From Putridiphycobacter sp965230195 (GTDB taxonomy: Bacteria > Bacteroidota > Bacteroidia > Flavobacteriales_D > Crocinitomicaceae), in the NCBI GenBank assembly GCA_965230195.1, contig OZ245997.1, positions 1,922,001 through 1,986,000 of the forward strand: a stretch of 64,000 nt of DNA, in the 5' to 3' direction. Of the stretch, positions 1 through 7,599 are shown one piece after another (positions within the stretch are counted from its first letter, which is position 1; each line of letters opens with the position of its first letter). Position numbers and translations under genes: made by a program. The notes beneath the pieces were generated by a model that saw only the letters and a list, made by a program, of their open reading frames with translations, ran no database searches and had not been told where the DNA came from.

Positions 1-137
1 ACATTTCTTCTGCAAATCAAGTTACAAAAGGTCCGACTCAGATTATGTTTATTCATGTAATCATGTGCTTCATCATAATAATCGGCAGTAAAAAGTGCTT
101 CCTCATTGTTTGCTGATAAATAGATGTCTAGTCCCAT
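1..137 (-). CDS. Hypothetical protein, N-terminal fragment
   Basis: An open frame starts at an ATG whose complement ends at 137 and runs off the left edge of the window with no stop. It encodes about 45 residues beginning MGLDIYLSANNEE, followed by an acidic, tyrosine-rich stretch (ADYYDEAHDYMNKH). The MGLDIYL opening resembles small cytoplasmic proteins of unknown function in many bacteria, but I cannot assign a role. It has no signal peptide. It is separated from the hydrolase gene to its right by a terminator and about 290 bases without another gene. Confidence 0.5.
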   Translation of the reverse strand, partial: MGLDIYLSANNEEALFTADYYDEAHDYMNKHNLSRTFCNLICRRN

Positions 138-269
138 AATATTGATGGTTTTGATTCAACTAAATTAAGCATTATTTATTACTGCAGTCACTAACATGTG
201 AGTATTTGCTAGCCTGTGGATATTTGATTAATTTCCTGTGATTGAAGATAATAAAAGTCATTATAATGC

Positions 270-300
270 AAAAAGCGACTCTGATAAAAACCAAAGTCGC
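270..300 (-). terminator. Rho-independent terminator of the first barrel/hydrolase operon
   Basis: GCGACT (275-280) pairs with AGTCGC (295-300). Read on the minus strand, the hairpin is followed by a TTTTT run at 270-274. It lies about 125 bases beyond the stop of the minus-strand serine hydrolase gene. Apart from this hairpin and the start of the truncated left-edge gene, I see nothing in 138-424. Confidence 0.6.
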
Positions 301-424
301 CATTAATTTTACCCGCAAGGAGGTATAGACTGCTTATCAGATTATGAATTAGCCTGCATTCTTCTTTCAAGGTGATTTTTCGTCATACTAAGATTCCTTT
401 AATCAGGAGATAAAAAACCAACGT

Positions 425-1609
425 TTAATTTTTAAATACAGCTGCTTTTAGGTCTGCTGAGAAGTTGATTACTTTAAATTGATAATCCTTGGTAGCCAAT
501 AGTAAATCGGAATTGTACATTTCTATAATGATTATGTCTTGCTCAGGGTAATACCGTACAGAAGATTCGAAGCCGATCATTACACCGGAATGGCCATATG
601 AAATGCCGTATTGATCGTGGTTTTTATAAAGGCCATATCCGGCACCATCATCTTCATCTGAATCGCCACCTTTAAACCATGAGGTCATTTGATTAAGACT
701 ACTCGAACTTATCAGGTTTCCGGCCATCAATTGATTAAAAAAGTAACCAAAGTCCTGAGCGTTAATTGAAATGCCACCATCTCCGCCATAGCCTACATCA
801 TCTTTATAGTAATCTTTTGCTTCTACATAATTGTCATTGGTATTGACATCAGTATAACCTTTAACCAGGCCTGAAGGCAGGGCGTTATGTCCAATATCAT
901 AATGCGCACTTTGTAGTCCAAGGGGGGTAAATATTTTATGAGCATAGACTTCTTTTAAGCTTAGGCCAGATACTTTTTCAAGTATCATACCCAGCAAAAT
1001 ATAATTGATGTTTGAGTAGGACCACTTCTCGCCAACTTTATTCGTTGCTTTTTTACCATAAACATATTTCAACATATCTAGGTTTGTCCAACCATTGTTC
1101 TGCTCATTAATGTAATCCATGGCATGGTTTACATTAAAAATGTCAGGAATGCCACTGGTATGACCTAAAAGATGTTGGATGGTAGATTCATTTGCATTGG
1201 CAATTTTATCAGTAATTGATTGGTCAATCCATTTTTTAACAGGGTCCTCTAATTGAAGTTTTCCCTCATCAATATATGAGAAAATAGCTGTGGCAGTGAA
1301 CAGTTTTGATGAACTTGCTATCAGAAATTGATTGCCCACTTCCATTTTTACTTTTGAAGCCAGGTCCGCATATCCGGCACTACCCAACCATGTGCCGTGT
1401 TTATCTTTTATAAATATAGAAACACCAAGTCCTCCTTTTGCTTCAAATTCGTTTAAAATATTTTGATATGTCTCAGATTTAGGATGATTTGAACTGGAAT
1501 CCTGAAACGACAATGTGTTGTAATAGTGATGCTGAGGGACTATAGTATCTTTTTTGCATGAAGTCGATATCAGGAGGCTTGTTATAATTATTAAATTTAA
1601 TTTATTCAT
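425..1609 (-). CDS. Beta-lactamase-fold serine hydrolase lipoprotein (paralogue 1)
   Basis: This 394-residue protein belongs to the serine beta-lactamase/esterase family (PF00144 type: class C beta-lactamases, esterases and DD-peptidases). A signal peptide ends in lipobox STSC (Cys18), so it should be anchored to a membrane outside the cytoplasm. The SxxK nucleophile motif is Ser99-Ser-Ser-Lys102, the YxN motif is Tyr198-Ser-Asn200, and an HSG triad follows near residue 340. The length fits single-domain members. It overlaps the upstream barrel gene by 8 bases, so the two are probably translationally coupled. A close paralogue in the same two-gene arrangement lies 2.1 kb away. The substrate cannot be told from sequence: cell-wall peptide, ester or beta-lactam are all possible. 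Confidence 0.85.
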   Translation of the reverse strand: MNKLNLIIITSLLISTSCKKDTIVPQHHYYNTLSFQDSSSNHPKSETYQNILNEFEAKGGLGVSIFIKDKHGTWLGSAGYADLASKVKMEVGNQFLIASSSKLFTATAIFSYIDEGKLQLEDPVKKWIDQSITDKIANANESTIQHLLGHTSGIPDIFNVNHAMDYINEQNNGWTNLDMLKYVYGKKATNKVGEKWSYSNINYILLGMILEKVSGLSLKEVYAHKIFTPLGLQSAHYDIGHNALPSGLVKGYTDVNTNDNYVEAKDYYKDDVGYGGDGGISINAQDFGYFFNQLMAGNLISSSSLNQMTSWFKGGDSDEDDGAGYGLYKNHDQYGISYGHSGVMIGFESSVRYYPEQDIIIIEMYNSDLLLATKDYQFKVINFSADLKAAVFKN

Positions 1610-2201
1610 TTCGTAGATTTAGATTGATTGATATTCCTGCTTTTAATATGGCGGTTGATCTGAGGTAAAAATTGAATTCCCAAAAATTGAGGTAGTTAAA
1701 ATCATACCTGATAAAAGGATGAATTACTTTGGGTTTTATATAAGTAACACCAACACCAAGACCTACCTGAGCAAAAGATTTACCCTTTCTGTTAGGTTGC
1801 CATACACCTTCAGATGAATTGTATTGATAACTTTGAGAAGGGAAAAGACTGTAAACATAACCAATTCCTGTACTGAAATCTACTCCGAAACTTTTTTTAA
1901 CGGAAACCTGATACCGATAATTACCTGAAAAGTAAAAACCGGAAGAAACTTTATCGTGATAGAAATACCCCACTGATCCTAAAATCGATTGGGAGATATT
2001 TTCCTTTTCTTTTTGAAGCACTGTGACATCAATTTCAACCCCAGGATGAATTGGAAACATTTTATAAAAGGGTAATCCATAGTGGATATTGGTAGCTGCT
2101 ATAGAAATCCGTGAGAATTCAGTTTTGAATTGCCCTAAAGATTTACCCGGTAAGAGTCCTCCAATTATTGAAATGATTAGAAGTACAGGTTTTAAATTCA
2201 T
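1602..2201 (-). CDS. Small outer-membrane beta-barrel-like protein (paralogue 1)
   Basis: 199 residues with an N-terminal signal peptide ending near GKSLGQ. Alternating aromatic/polar strands follow, typical of an 8-stranded outer-membrane barrel (for example YFYHDKVSSGFYFSGNYRYQ), and the protein ends in a basic polar tail. I recognise no named domain. It shares a motif order with the second barrel gene (FYKMFPIHPGVEIDV here, FTRYLPVHPGLEAGL there), so the two are paralogues. It overlaps the hydrolase by 8 bases and lies 70 bases downstream of the AraC-type regulator on the same strand. It may help place or supply substrate to the hydrolase, but that is only inferred from pairing. Confidence 0.7.
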   Translation of the reverse strand: MNLKPVLLIISIIGGLLPGKSLGQFKTEFSRISIAATNIHYGLPFYKMFPIHPGVEIDVTVLQKEKENISQSILGSVGYFYHDKVSSGFYFSGNYRYQVSVKKSFGVDFSTGIGYVYSLFPSQSYQYNSSEGVWQPNRKGKSFAQVGLGVGVTYIKPKVIHPFIRYDFNYLNFWEFNFYLRSTAILKAGISINLNLRNE

Positions 2202-2210
2202 AGTTTTTTC

Positions 2211-2226
2211 GTTTTGTGTTCAAAAC
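2211..2226 (-). promoter_or_regulatory. Conserved leader element before barrel paralogue 1
   Basis: GTTTTG-TGTT-CAAAAC forms a 6-bp inverted repeat just upstream of the barrel start codon. A related sequence, TTTTGTTTTCAAA, sits at the same distance (11 bases from the start codon) before the paralogous barrel gene. It could be an operator for the adjacent AraC regulator or a conserved 5' leader. Confidence 0.3.
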
Positions 2227-2271
2227 AACAAAACTTGAATCATTTAAAAGAACCAATGGATACAATGGCAC

Positions 2272-3423
2272 CTATTCCGCTTTATTTTTTTGGGACTTTT
2301 TGAATTCCGACGGAGAAAGACCAGTATCCTTTTTAAATATCCGGTTGAAGCTTGTCTTGGAGTTAAACCCACATTCATACGCCAGTCCTAACAAGGTTAA
2401 ATGTTCATATTCCGGTTGAGTAATTTTATCTTTCACCTCGTCAACACGGTATTTATTGATTATATCAAAAAATGAAATATTCATATGCTGGTTTAGTAAG
2501 GCAGAGAGTTCCTTGTCGGAGATTTGAATTAAATCTGCAAGTTTTGCCAGGGTTAAATCCGGTTCCAGATAAGGTTTTTCATTTTTTAATACTGTTTTGA
2601 GTTTTTCTGTCAGGTTGTCCAGTTTATCATTACCAATGCCAGATAAACGAGTGTTTTTTCTCTCTTCTCTTGCTTCCCCTTCGAAAAGAAAATCGGGCAA
2701 CAACATTGAGGACTGGTTTGTGCCATTATATCCCAGATAACTGATGAGGGCTATTAATGCCAGAATGACGAGAAATGGGCCAACAAAACCGGGGTCTTTA
2801 TAGAAATACATATAGGCACTAAGTATCAGATCGGATACTGCTATGATTACGCCACCAATTAAAAAGTGTTTTATCCAGTTAAAGTCATTAAATGTAAGGT
2901 TCGAATAATTTGATTTTAGTGCAGACTGGTATTGTTTCAGTATTTTTAATGTCCAGATAAAATAAAAAATCATGTAGATATCCCTTAAATCAGCTTCTCT
3001 GTCACCATATTCAAAGTGTATTTTAAGGTACTCAAAAACAGGTGTATTTGAACCATTATTTAAGCTGTCGTATATAAGCGTAGGTACGGATAAGGAAAAA
3101 AGATAAATGAGAAAGGGAGTAAGATGGAAGATGATGCTTCGAAAGATCTTTTTGCCGCTGAAAAATAATGAACGAACATAAATAAACATGGCCGGACCAA
3201 CCACCCACCCTATTGTTTCCCTCGGAACTTGTGTAATTAACTGAAGTGTTCTTACCTCATGCAAAATGGCATAAAAATAAATAATTGTCAACAGAAAAAA
3301 TGAGAATAATGTAATGAGTATATACTGTGGAAACTGCTTGACTTTCTGTCGAATTAACAAGAATAAGACTATAATGGTAATTGTTGCCCCCATTACCAGA
3401 ATAAAATCATAAACTAATGACAT
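2272..3423 (-). CDS. Membrane-anchored AraC-family transcriptional regulator
   Basis: About 383 residues. The N-terminal half has six or seven hydrophobic segments (for example VMGATITIIVLFLLI, ILITLFSFFLLTIIYFYAI). The last ~100 residues are an AraC-type double helix-turn-helix with the signature ending FNSKTSFNRIFKKDTGLSPSEFK. This is a receptor-like membrane module fused to a DNA-binding domain, common in Bacteroidota. An in-frame ATG 17 codons further upstream (3474) exists. I chose 3423 because MSLVYDFILVMGA leads straight into the first membrane helix. It lies 70 bases upstream of barrel paralogue 1 on the same strand, so it probably controls one or both barrel/hydrolase operons. The ligand is unknown. 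Confidence 0.85.
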   Translation of the reverse strand: MSLVYDFILVMGATITIIVLFLLIRQKVKQFPQYILITLFSFFLLTIIYFYAILHEVRTLQLITQVPRETIGWVVGPAMFIYVRSLFFSGKKIFRSIIFHLTPFLIYLFSLSVPTLIYDSLNNGSNTPVFEYLKIHFEYGDREADLRDIYMIFYFIWTLKILKQYQSALKSNYSNLTFNDFNWIKHFLIGGVIIAVSDLILSAYMYFYKDPGFVGPFLVILALIALISYLGYNGTNQSSMLLPDFLFEGEAREERKNTRLSGIGNDKLDNLTEKLKTVLKNEKPYLEPDLTLAKLADLIQISDKELSALLNQHMNISFFDIINKYRVDEVKDKITQPEYEHLTLLGLAYECGFNSKTSFNRIFKKDTGLSPSEFKKSQKNKAE

Positions 3424-3702
3424 AATACTTTTATTGGTATAGGCAAAGAACCCTGAGTTTAAGCTTGGTTTCAATTACCAGTATATGGTGATAAAGATAC
3501 AGCATTATTTGCATTGTGAACAACCAAACCACAGCTTAATTTGAGATGCCTTAGATCCATTAAAATAAAAGTATCATGTCATATATAGTTTTTCAAAAAT
3601 TCAAGTATTGATTTTTAATAAAATTCCTTTTAACGTACAGAAATTGTTTCTCTATTCAGAGAAAATATTCGAACCCCTTAATTTAAAAGTAGGGTTAAAA
3701 AA

Positions 3703-4887
3703 CTACTCAAACATTTCTTTTAAAACGCTTTCAAAAATATCTTTTTTGGCTGTGTCAAAAGCTTTGGTATTGTTTACAAACAGAATATAAGTCATATCGG
3801 TTTCAGGAAAGTAGAATCCAAAGGTGTTAAAACCATCTATTCCTCCGGTATGACCAACAGCATAACCATATTCGGTATTAAACTTTTCAAGCCCTTTGCC
3901 GTTTTCAGTTTGTCCGTAAGATTCCCAATGCCAATCCTCTGGTATGTCAAACCAATCCGTCATGTGGTTCAAACTGCTTTGAGAGATTAAATCTCCTTTC
4001 ATTAGTCTTTCCAGGAATACGGCCAAATCGTATGCATTAATGGCAATACCACCATCTCCACCAATCCCCAATTCATCATAATAATAATGCTCTCCTTCGG
4101 TCACAGTACCCTTAGTATTAAACGCAGGATAACCCTTAACGCAATCATCCGGTATTGGATTTGATTCACTATAATAGCCGGAAGTTAAATTTAAAGGATT
4201 GAAAACTTCGTTTTGATAAACTTGTTCAAAGCTTAAACCGGAAGCGTTTTCAAGAATTATTGACAAAAGCAGGTAATTGGTATTGCAATATCCATAAGTT
4301 GAACCCACATCAAAATTGGCTTTTTTACCGTATATATAGGTCAATACCTCTTCTTTGGTAAAATTATTGTAGTCTTTATTGAATCTGTCTAATTCAAATT
4401 TAGGTGTATAATAGTCAGGTATACCACTTTGGTGTGCCAAAAGGTGTTTAACTTTTGCCTTGTCTGCATTCGCTACTTTTGAAACAATTTCATCAGAAAG
4501 CCATTTACTGATAGGATCTTCTATATCAATAAGACCTTTGTCGACATATCGGAAGACTGCTGCAGCAGTAAATACTTTGCTGATACTCGCAATTAAAAAA
4601 CGATTACAAGGTTGCATGTCAACATTTGAAGCAATGTCTGCCTGGCCTGTTGAACCAATCCACATGCCGTCCTGATCTTTTACCAGCAATACAGCACCAA
4701 CCATCCCTTTTTTTTGGTTTTCGTCCAATATGTTTTGATAGGTACTTGCCTTTGGATGAGTCAGACTTGTATCGTTATATTCAAACTGACAGGCATAGGT
4801 GTTTGAAGGTTTAATTTCTGGTTTTGTACATGACAATATGCCTGTACAAATAGCTAATGTTACGAGGATAAATTTATTAATTTTCAT
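3703..4887 (-). CDS. Beta-lactamase-fold serine hydrolase lipoprotein (paralogue 2)
   Basis: About 394 residues from the chosen start (MKINKF). The frame is open for eight more codons, but those would extend further into the upstream gene. The lipobox is ILSC with Cys20. The nucleophile motif is Ser101-Ile-Ser-Lys104. The second motif is Tyr200-Cys-Asn202 (YCN rather than the YSN of paralogue 1), and the third is HTGG. All three active-site boxes of the PF00144 family are present, so it should be active. It overlaps the stop of the barrel gene by 11 bases. Sequence correspondence with paralogue 1 runs along the whole length, including the linker HPK(A/S)xTYQNIL. Confidence 0.85.
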   Translation of the reverse strand: MKINKFILVTLAICTGILSCTKPEIKPSNTYACQFEYNDTSLTHPKASTYQNILDENQKKGMVGAVLLVKDQDGMWIGSTGQADIASNVDMQPCNRFLIASISKVFTAAAVFRYVDKGLIDIEDPISKWLSDEIVSKVANADKAKVKHLLAHQSGIPDYYTPKFELDRFNKDYNNFTKEEVLTYIYGKKANFDVGSTYGYCNTNYLLLSIILENASGLSFEQVYQNEVFNPLNLTSGYYSESNPIPDDCVKGYPAFNTKGTVTEGEHYYYDELGIGGDGGIAINAYDLAVFLERLMKGDLISQSSLNHMTDWFDIPEDWHWESYGQTENGKGLEKFNTEYGYAVGHTGGIDGFNTFGFYFPETDMTYILFVNNTKAFDTAKKDIFESVLKEMFE

Positions 4888-5452
4888 TTTGCGATATTTT
4901 AATATTAACACCTAGTTTTACAAATGTTCTCAGGTTGACAAAACCATTATAAAGCGGGACTTCAATTGTGCTTTCCTGTCTGATAAAAGGTTGTACATTC
5001 TCTGATTTAATCCAGGTCAGTCCAAACCCGACACCGGTAATGAGGTGTGATTTGCCAATTTGTGTTTTTTTAACCCAGTCCCCTGAATCTGTATCTTGCT
5101 CGTAAACCGTTCCGGGATAAAAATTGTGTTGATATCCGGCATGAAGTGGAACATCAAGTCCTATTGAGTTTAATAACTTGTATCTGTAAACATATTCTCC
5201 CCGAAGGTAGAAGCCATTTTCCACCAGTTTATGATGGTACCCGCCAAGGTAGGCACTGACAATTTGCTCATGGTTTCCATTTTGTTTCGACCATAAGGAC
5301 AGGCCTGCTTCAAGACCAGGGTGAACAGGTAAATATCTTGTAAAGGGAAACGAATGTGTTTCTGACATTAAAGCAATAGATAAGCGATCCAGCTTTTGTC
5401 CGTAGGTTGCCAAAACAGACAGGCAAAACAGAATGACGGCGATTTTTTTCAT
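4877..5452 (-). CDS. Small outer-membrane beta-barrel-like protein (paralogue 2)
   Basis: 191 residues with a signal peptide ending at TYGQ and amphipathic beta strands throughout (HKLVENGFYLRGEYVYRYKL, NLRTFVKLGVNIKI). It has the same layout as the barrel at 1602-2201: FxRYLPVHPGLE near residue 40, a YHHKLVENGFY strand, and a central FYPGT/SFP-like turn. It is the first gene of the second barrel/hydrolase operon. A 27-bp element shared with two genes of the ECF cluster lies about 118 bases upstream of its start, which suggests envelope-signal control. No domain name is recognised. Confidence 0.7.
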   Translation of the reverse strand: MKKIAVILFCLSVLATYGQKLDRLSIALMSETHSFPFTRYLPVHPGLEAGLSLWSKQNGNHEQIVSAYLGGYHHKLVENGFYLRGEYVYRYKLLNSIGLDVPLHAGYQHNFYPGTVYEQDTDSGDWVKKTQIGKSHLITGVGFGLTWIKSENVQPFIRQESTIEVPLYNGFVNLRTFVKLGVNIKISQNEN

Positions 5453-5462
5453 TTGTATATAA

Positions 5463-5475
5463 TTTTGTTTTCAAA
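5463..5475 (-). promoter_or_regulatory. Conserved leader element before barrel paralogue 2
   Basis: TTTTGTTTTCAAA begins 11 bases from the start codon, the same offset as TTTTGTGTTCAAA before paralogue 1. The duplication therefore includes the 5' leader, or the element is under selection. Confidence 0.3.
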
Positions 5476-5569
5476 TGCCAAATGGAATTCCCAAAATTGA
5501 CTCATGCTCGGTGGCTATATTGAGCATTGTGAAAATTTATGGTCATTTCATGTGATTTCTTTTCATCAA

Positions 5570-5596
5570 GACAATTCAAATGAAACTTACCCCTAT
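5570..5596 (-). promoter_or_regulatory. Candidate ECF-sigma promoter (site 3 of the shared 27-bp element)
   Basis: On the minus strand this reads ATAGGGG-TAA, a spacer rich in TTTGA, then ATTGTC. It matches 21 of 27 positions of the element upstream of the TonB receptor gene (41266-41292). It is oriented toward the barrel gene at 4877-5452. A GGGG...GTC layout with about 16-17 bases between the boxes looks like an ECF-type -35/-10 pair. The assignment to the nearby ECF sigma factor is inferred. Confidence 0.45.
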
Positions 5597-5599
5597 GCA

Positions 5600-5627
5600 A
5601 AATAAAAAAGGAGGACTGATGTCCTCC
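5600..5627 (-). terminator. Rho-independent terminator after the phosphatase-like gene
   Basis: GGAGGAC (5610-5616) and GTCCTCC (5621-5627) form a 7-bp stem with loop TGAT. On the minus strand it is followed by a T-rich tract (5600-5609). It lies 66 bases past the stop of the gene at 5693-6316 and insulates it from the candidate promoter just downstream. Confidence 0.75.
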
Positions 5628-5692
5628 CTGTAATAGTTAAGTCTGCTGGTTTTGTATCAAATTATGCCTCTAGTGTTACAGATGGCAAAGTA

Positions 5693-6316
5693 TCATCTTT
5701 TTATTAGCTCTGGTTGAACCTTTGACCTAAGCAAATCGATTAATTCTGTTTGATAATATTCGAACTCATCAGGAATATTTAATACCTCTATTTTCTTTTG
5801 GTACCTGAAATCAGTATGAGCATTAATTATTTGTTTATGTTTCTCTTCCATTACATAAACACGATCAGCCCAGATGACTTGCTCTTCCGAAAGTGGGGTG
5901 GTACCTTCTTTTAAACATAGTTTATGATTAGTTCCGCCTGAATCAAACTCCAGTTCAGGGAATTGTTTTTTAAATAAATCTTGAGCAGTTCTTGACCTCT
6001 GTTTATTGGCAGAACATACAAAAAGGTATTTGGTCATGTTATTCTTGTATTTATCTTCAATTAATTTAAAGACTTCATCTAATACTTCAGGCTTTAAGTT
6101 TTCAATGATGGCACCAAATTCACTTTTCAATTTTTGACTGTAGTTATCGTTATGGAAGAGCTCCATATTGGCGTCTAATCTTTGTAATACCATAAACGCT
6201 TTATCGGTATTTTCGTTTGTGTCTTTTGGACGCCGTTCTCTCAAGGGGTCACTTAACCAAAGTAATTCGCTACCATATTTAAGGAAGAGATTATATGTTT
6301 CTTTTGAAATTTTCAT
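5693..6316 (-). CDS. Low-molecular-weight protein tyrosine phosphatase-like protein with N-terminal extension
   Basis: 207 residues. The C-terminal ~113 residues resemble the short LMW-PTP-like family. The P-loop is Cys101-SANKQ-Arg107 (CX5R) after a hydrophobic strand YLFV, followed by SRTA, then a W-A-D segment near residue 150 and LNIPDEFEYY near 180. In that last region classical LMW-PTPs carry the DP general acid; here it reads IPDEF. Residues 1-93 form a separate charged helical region that I do not recognise. Met94 sits where stand-alone family members begin, so either an N-terminal domain has been fused on or an internal start is used. It lies 11 bases downstream of the EF-G domain IV-like gene, probably in one operon. 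Confidence 0.7.
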   Translation of the reverse strand: MKISKETYNLFLKYGSELLWLSDPLRERRPKDTNENTDKAFMVLQRLDANMELFHNDNYSQKLKSEFGAIIENLKPEVLDEVFKLIEDKYKNNMTKYLFVCSANKQRSRTAQDLFKKQFPELEFDSGGTNHKLCLKEGTTPLSEEQVIWADRVYVMEEKHKQIINAHTDFRYQKKIEVLNIPDEFEYYQTELIDLLRSKVQPELIKR

Positions 6317-6327
6317 TGTTTAATGCA

Positions 6328-6786
6328 CTAAGATTTCTTACTTTTCGATATCACCAATTGTCTAATATCCGGTATCACTTCAATATCAGTATTTTCAAAA
6401 ACAAAGGTATCGATTGAAGTAATATCCTCAGATGTTAATGGATCACCAATTAAATCAAAAACTCCAATTGTAACAGCAGCACCAAAGTGAGCGGGTACAG
6501 TATCTACATATGAACCAACTATATCCTTAATTCCTACTTCAATTGATTTCGGAAGTCTGTAATTGTCAACAATATGTTGAGCTGCTTCAATTGCACTATT
6601 CTTCCAAATTTTTAGAATTTCTAATTCTTCAAAGTTCGGATAAGACTGTTTTAAAGTTTTCCAACTACAGTCATCCAGTACAATTGAGTTAGATTCAATT
6701 GGATTGATTTCGATTTCAACCTCTCCGTAATGACCTCTTCCTCCCAATTGTTTAACGTATTTGTATCTATGGGGTCCGGTTTTCAT
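6328..6786 (-). CDS. Free-standing elongation factor G domain IV-like protein
   Basis: 152 residues. KQLGGRGHYGEVEIEINP at residues 12-29 closely matches the signature of EF-G domain IV (GGRGQYG followed by a hydrophobic strand). That domain reaches the ribosomal decoding centre during translocation. The remainder (IVGSYVDTVPAHFGAAVTIGVFDLIGD) also fits a domain IV/V-like alpha-beta fold. There is no GTPase domain and no P-loop. The product is too short to be a translation factor and is not followed by other EF-G parts, so it is not a simple fragment of fusA in place. It is co-oriented and tightly spaced with the phosphatase-like gene. Function unknown. Confidence 0.6.
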   Translation of the reverse strand: MKTGPHRYKYVKQLGGRGHYGEVEIEINPIESNSIVLDDCSWKTLKQSYPNFEELEILKIWKNSAIEAAQHIVDNYRLPKSIEVGIKDIVGSYVDTVPAHFGAAVTIGVFDLIGDPLTSEDITSIDTFVFENTDIEVIPDIRQLVISKSKKS

Positions 6787-6889
6787 TTACAGCTTAAAAA
6801 TACGGTAAATATTTCTACTGGTTTTATTACCTCACTCATTAAATTAATTAAAAGTATATTTACTAACTGTTTAATCAAAAAAAGAAAAG

Positions 6890-7585
6890 TTGTTAGGTGT
6901 TTTAGTGGTTTTTGCATTTTCCTGGTTAATACTCTGGTTAGTTTCAAGAGAGCATATAACTGCTTTGGGTATAGTACCTGACTACGGGAGGCTAAAAGCG
7001 TTTTCAATAGGATTGATTTTTATGGCACTATGTTGTATTATCAATACAATCGGTCAGTCTTACTTTAAAGAAATTAATTATATAAGAAATACTGAATACG
7101 GGTTTTGGGAAAGTCTGAACGGTATTTGGTGGACTTTTAAAGCTGCCGTTTTTGAAGAACTGATTTTTCGGGGCGCGATATTATATCTCTTAATTAAAAA
7201 AATAGGGGTGAACTGGGCATGTATTATTAGTTCTGTGGCGTTTGGAATTTATCATTGGTTCAGTTATGAAATGTTTGGGCGTGGATTTATTCCAATGGCT
7301 TATGTGTTTTTATTAACCGGAGCAGGAGGTTGGATGTTCGCCTATGCTTTTGCAAAAACTAAATCCATATATGCACCGTTAGGCTTACATTTTGGATGGA
7401 TTGTTATGAGTATAGTAGTTTTTTCAGCCGGGCCATTGGGTGATTCTCTATTGGTTACTGATAATGAAGGAGTAGAATTGGGAGGATGGACACAGCTATT
7501 ATTCTTTTCGTTGCAGACCTTAATTATCCCTGGAATAGTGACCTGGTATTTGGTTAAGAAGTATAGAGTGGCTCGACTAGATTAG
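6890..7585 (+). CDS. CPBP family intramembrane metalloprotease
   Basis: About 231 residues with six or more membrane helices. The family's glutamate motif EExxxR is present as FEELIFRG (near residue 88), followed by FGIYHW with the second-motif histidine and a third HFGW motif. These are the catalytic and metal-binding residues of CAAX-prenyl-protease/bacteriocin-processing (Abi) enzymes. The frame has a stop upstream, and the only start before the first helix is TTG at 6890, so a TTG start is inferred. It is divergently transcribed from the EF-G-like gene. The substrate is unknown. Confidence 0.8.
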   Translation: MLGVLVVFAFSWLILWLVSREHITALGIVPDYGRLKAFSIGLIFMALCCIINTIGQSYFKEINYIRNTEYGFWESLNGIWWTFKAAVFEELIFRGAILYLLIKKIGVNWACIISSVAFGIYHWFSYEMFGRGFIPMAYVFLLTGAGGWMFAYAFAKTKSIYAPLGLHFGWIVMSIVVFSAGPLGDSLLVTDNEGVELGGWTQLLFFSLQTLIIPGIVTWYLVKKYRVARLD

Positions 7586-7599
7586 TTCAAATTCCTTAC

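Noticed and set aside
3608..3790. A 60-residue plus-strand open frame between the AraC gene and the second hydrolase
   Set aside because: It extends into the hydrolase on the opposite strand and lacks any start or domain signal.
4877..5452. Treating the small barrel genes as OmpW or OmpX members
   Set aside because: Size and strands agree, but no family-specific motif could be seen, so they are left unnamed.
6783..7007. Small open frames overlapping the 5' end of the CPBP gene on both strands
   Set aside because: They overlap a gene with clear membrane and active-site motifs and have no likeness to known proteins.
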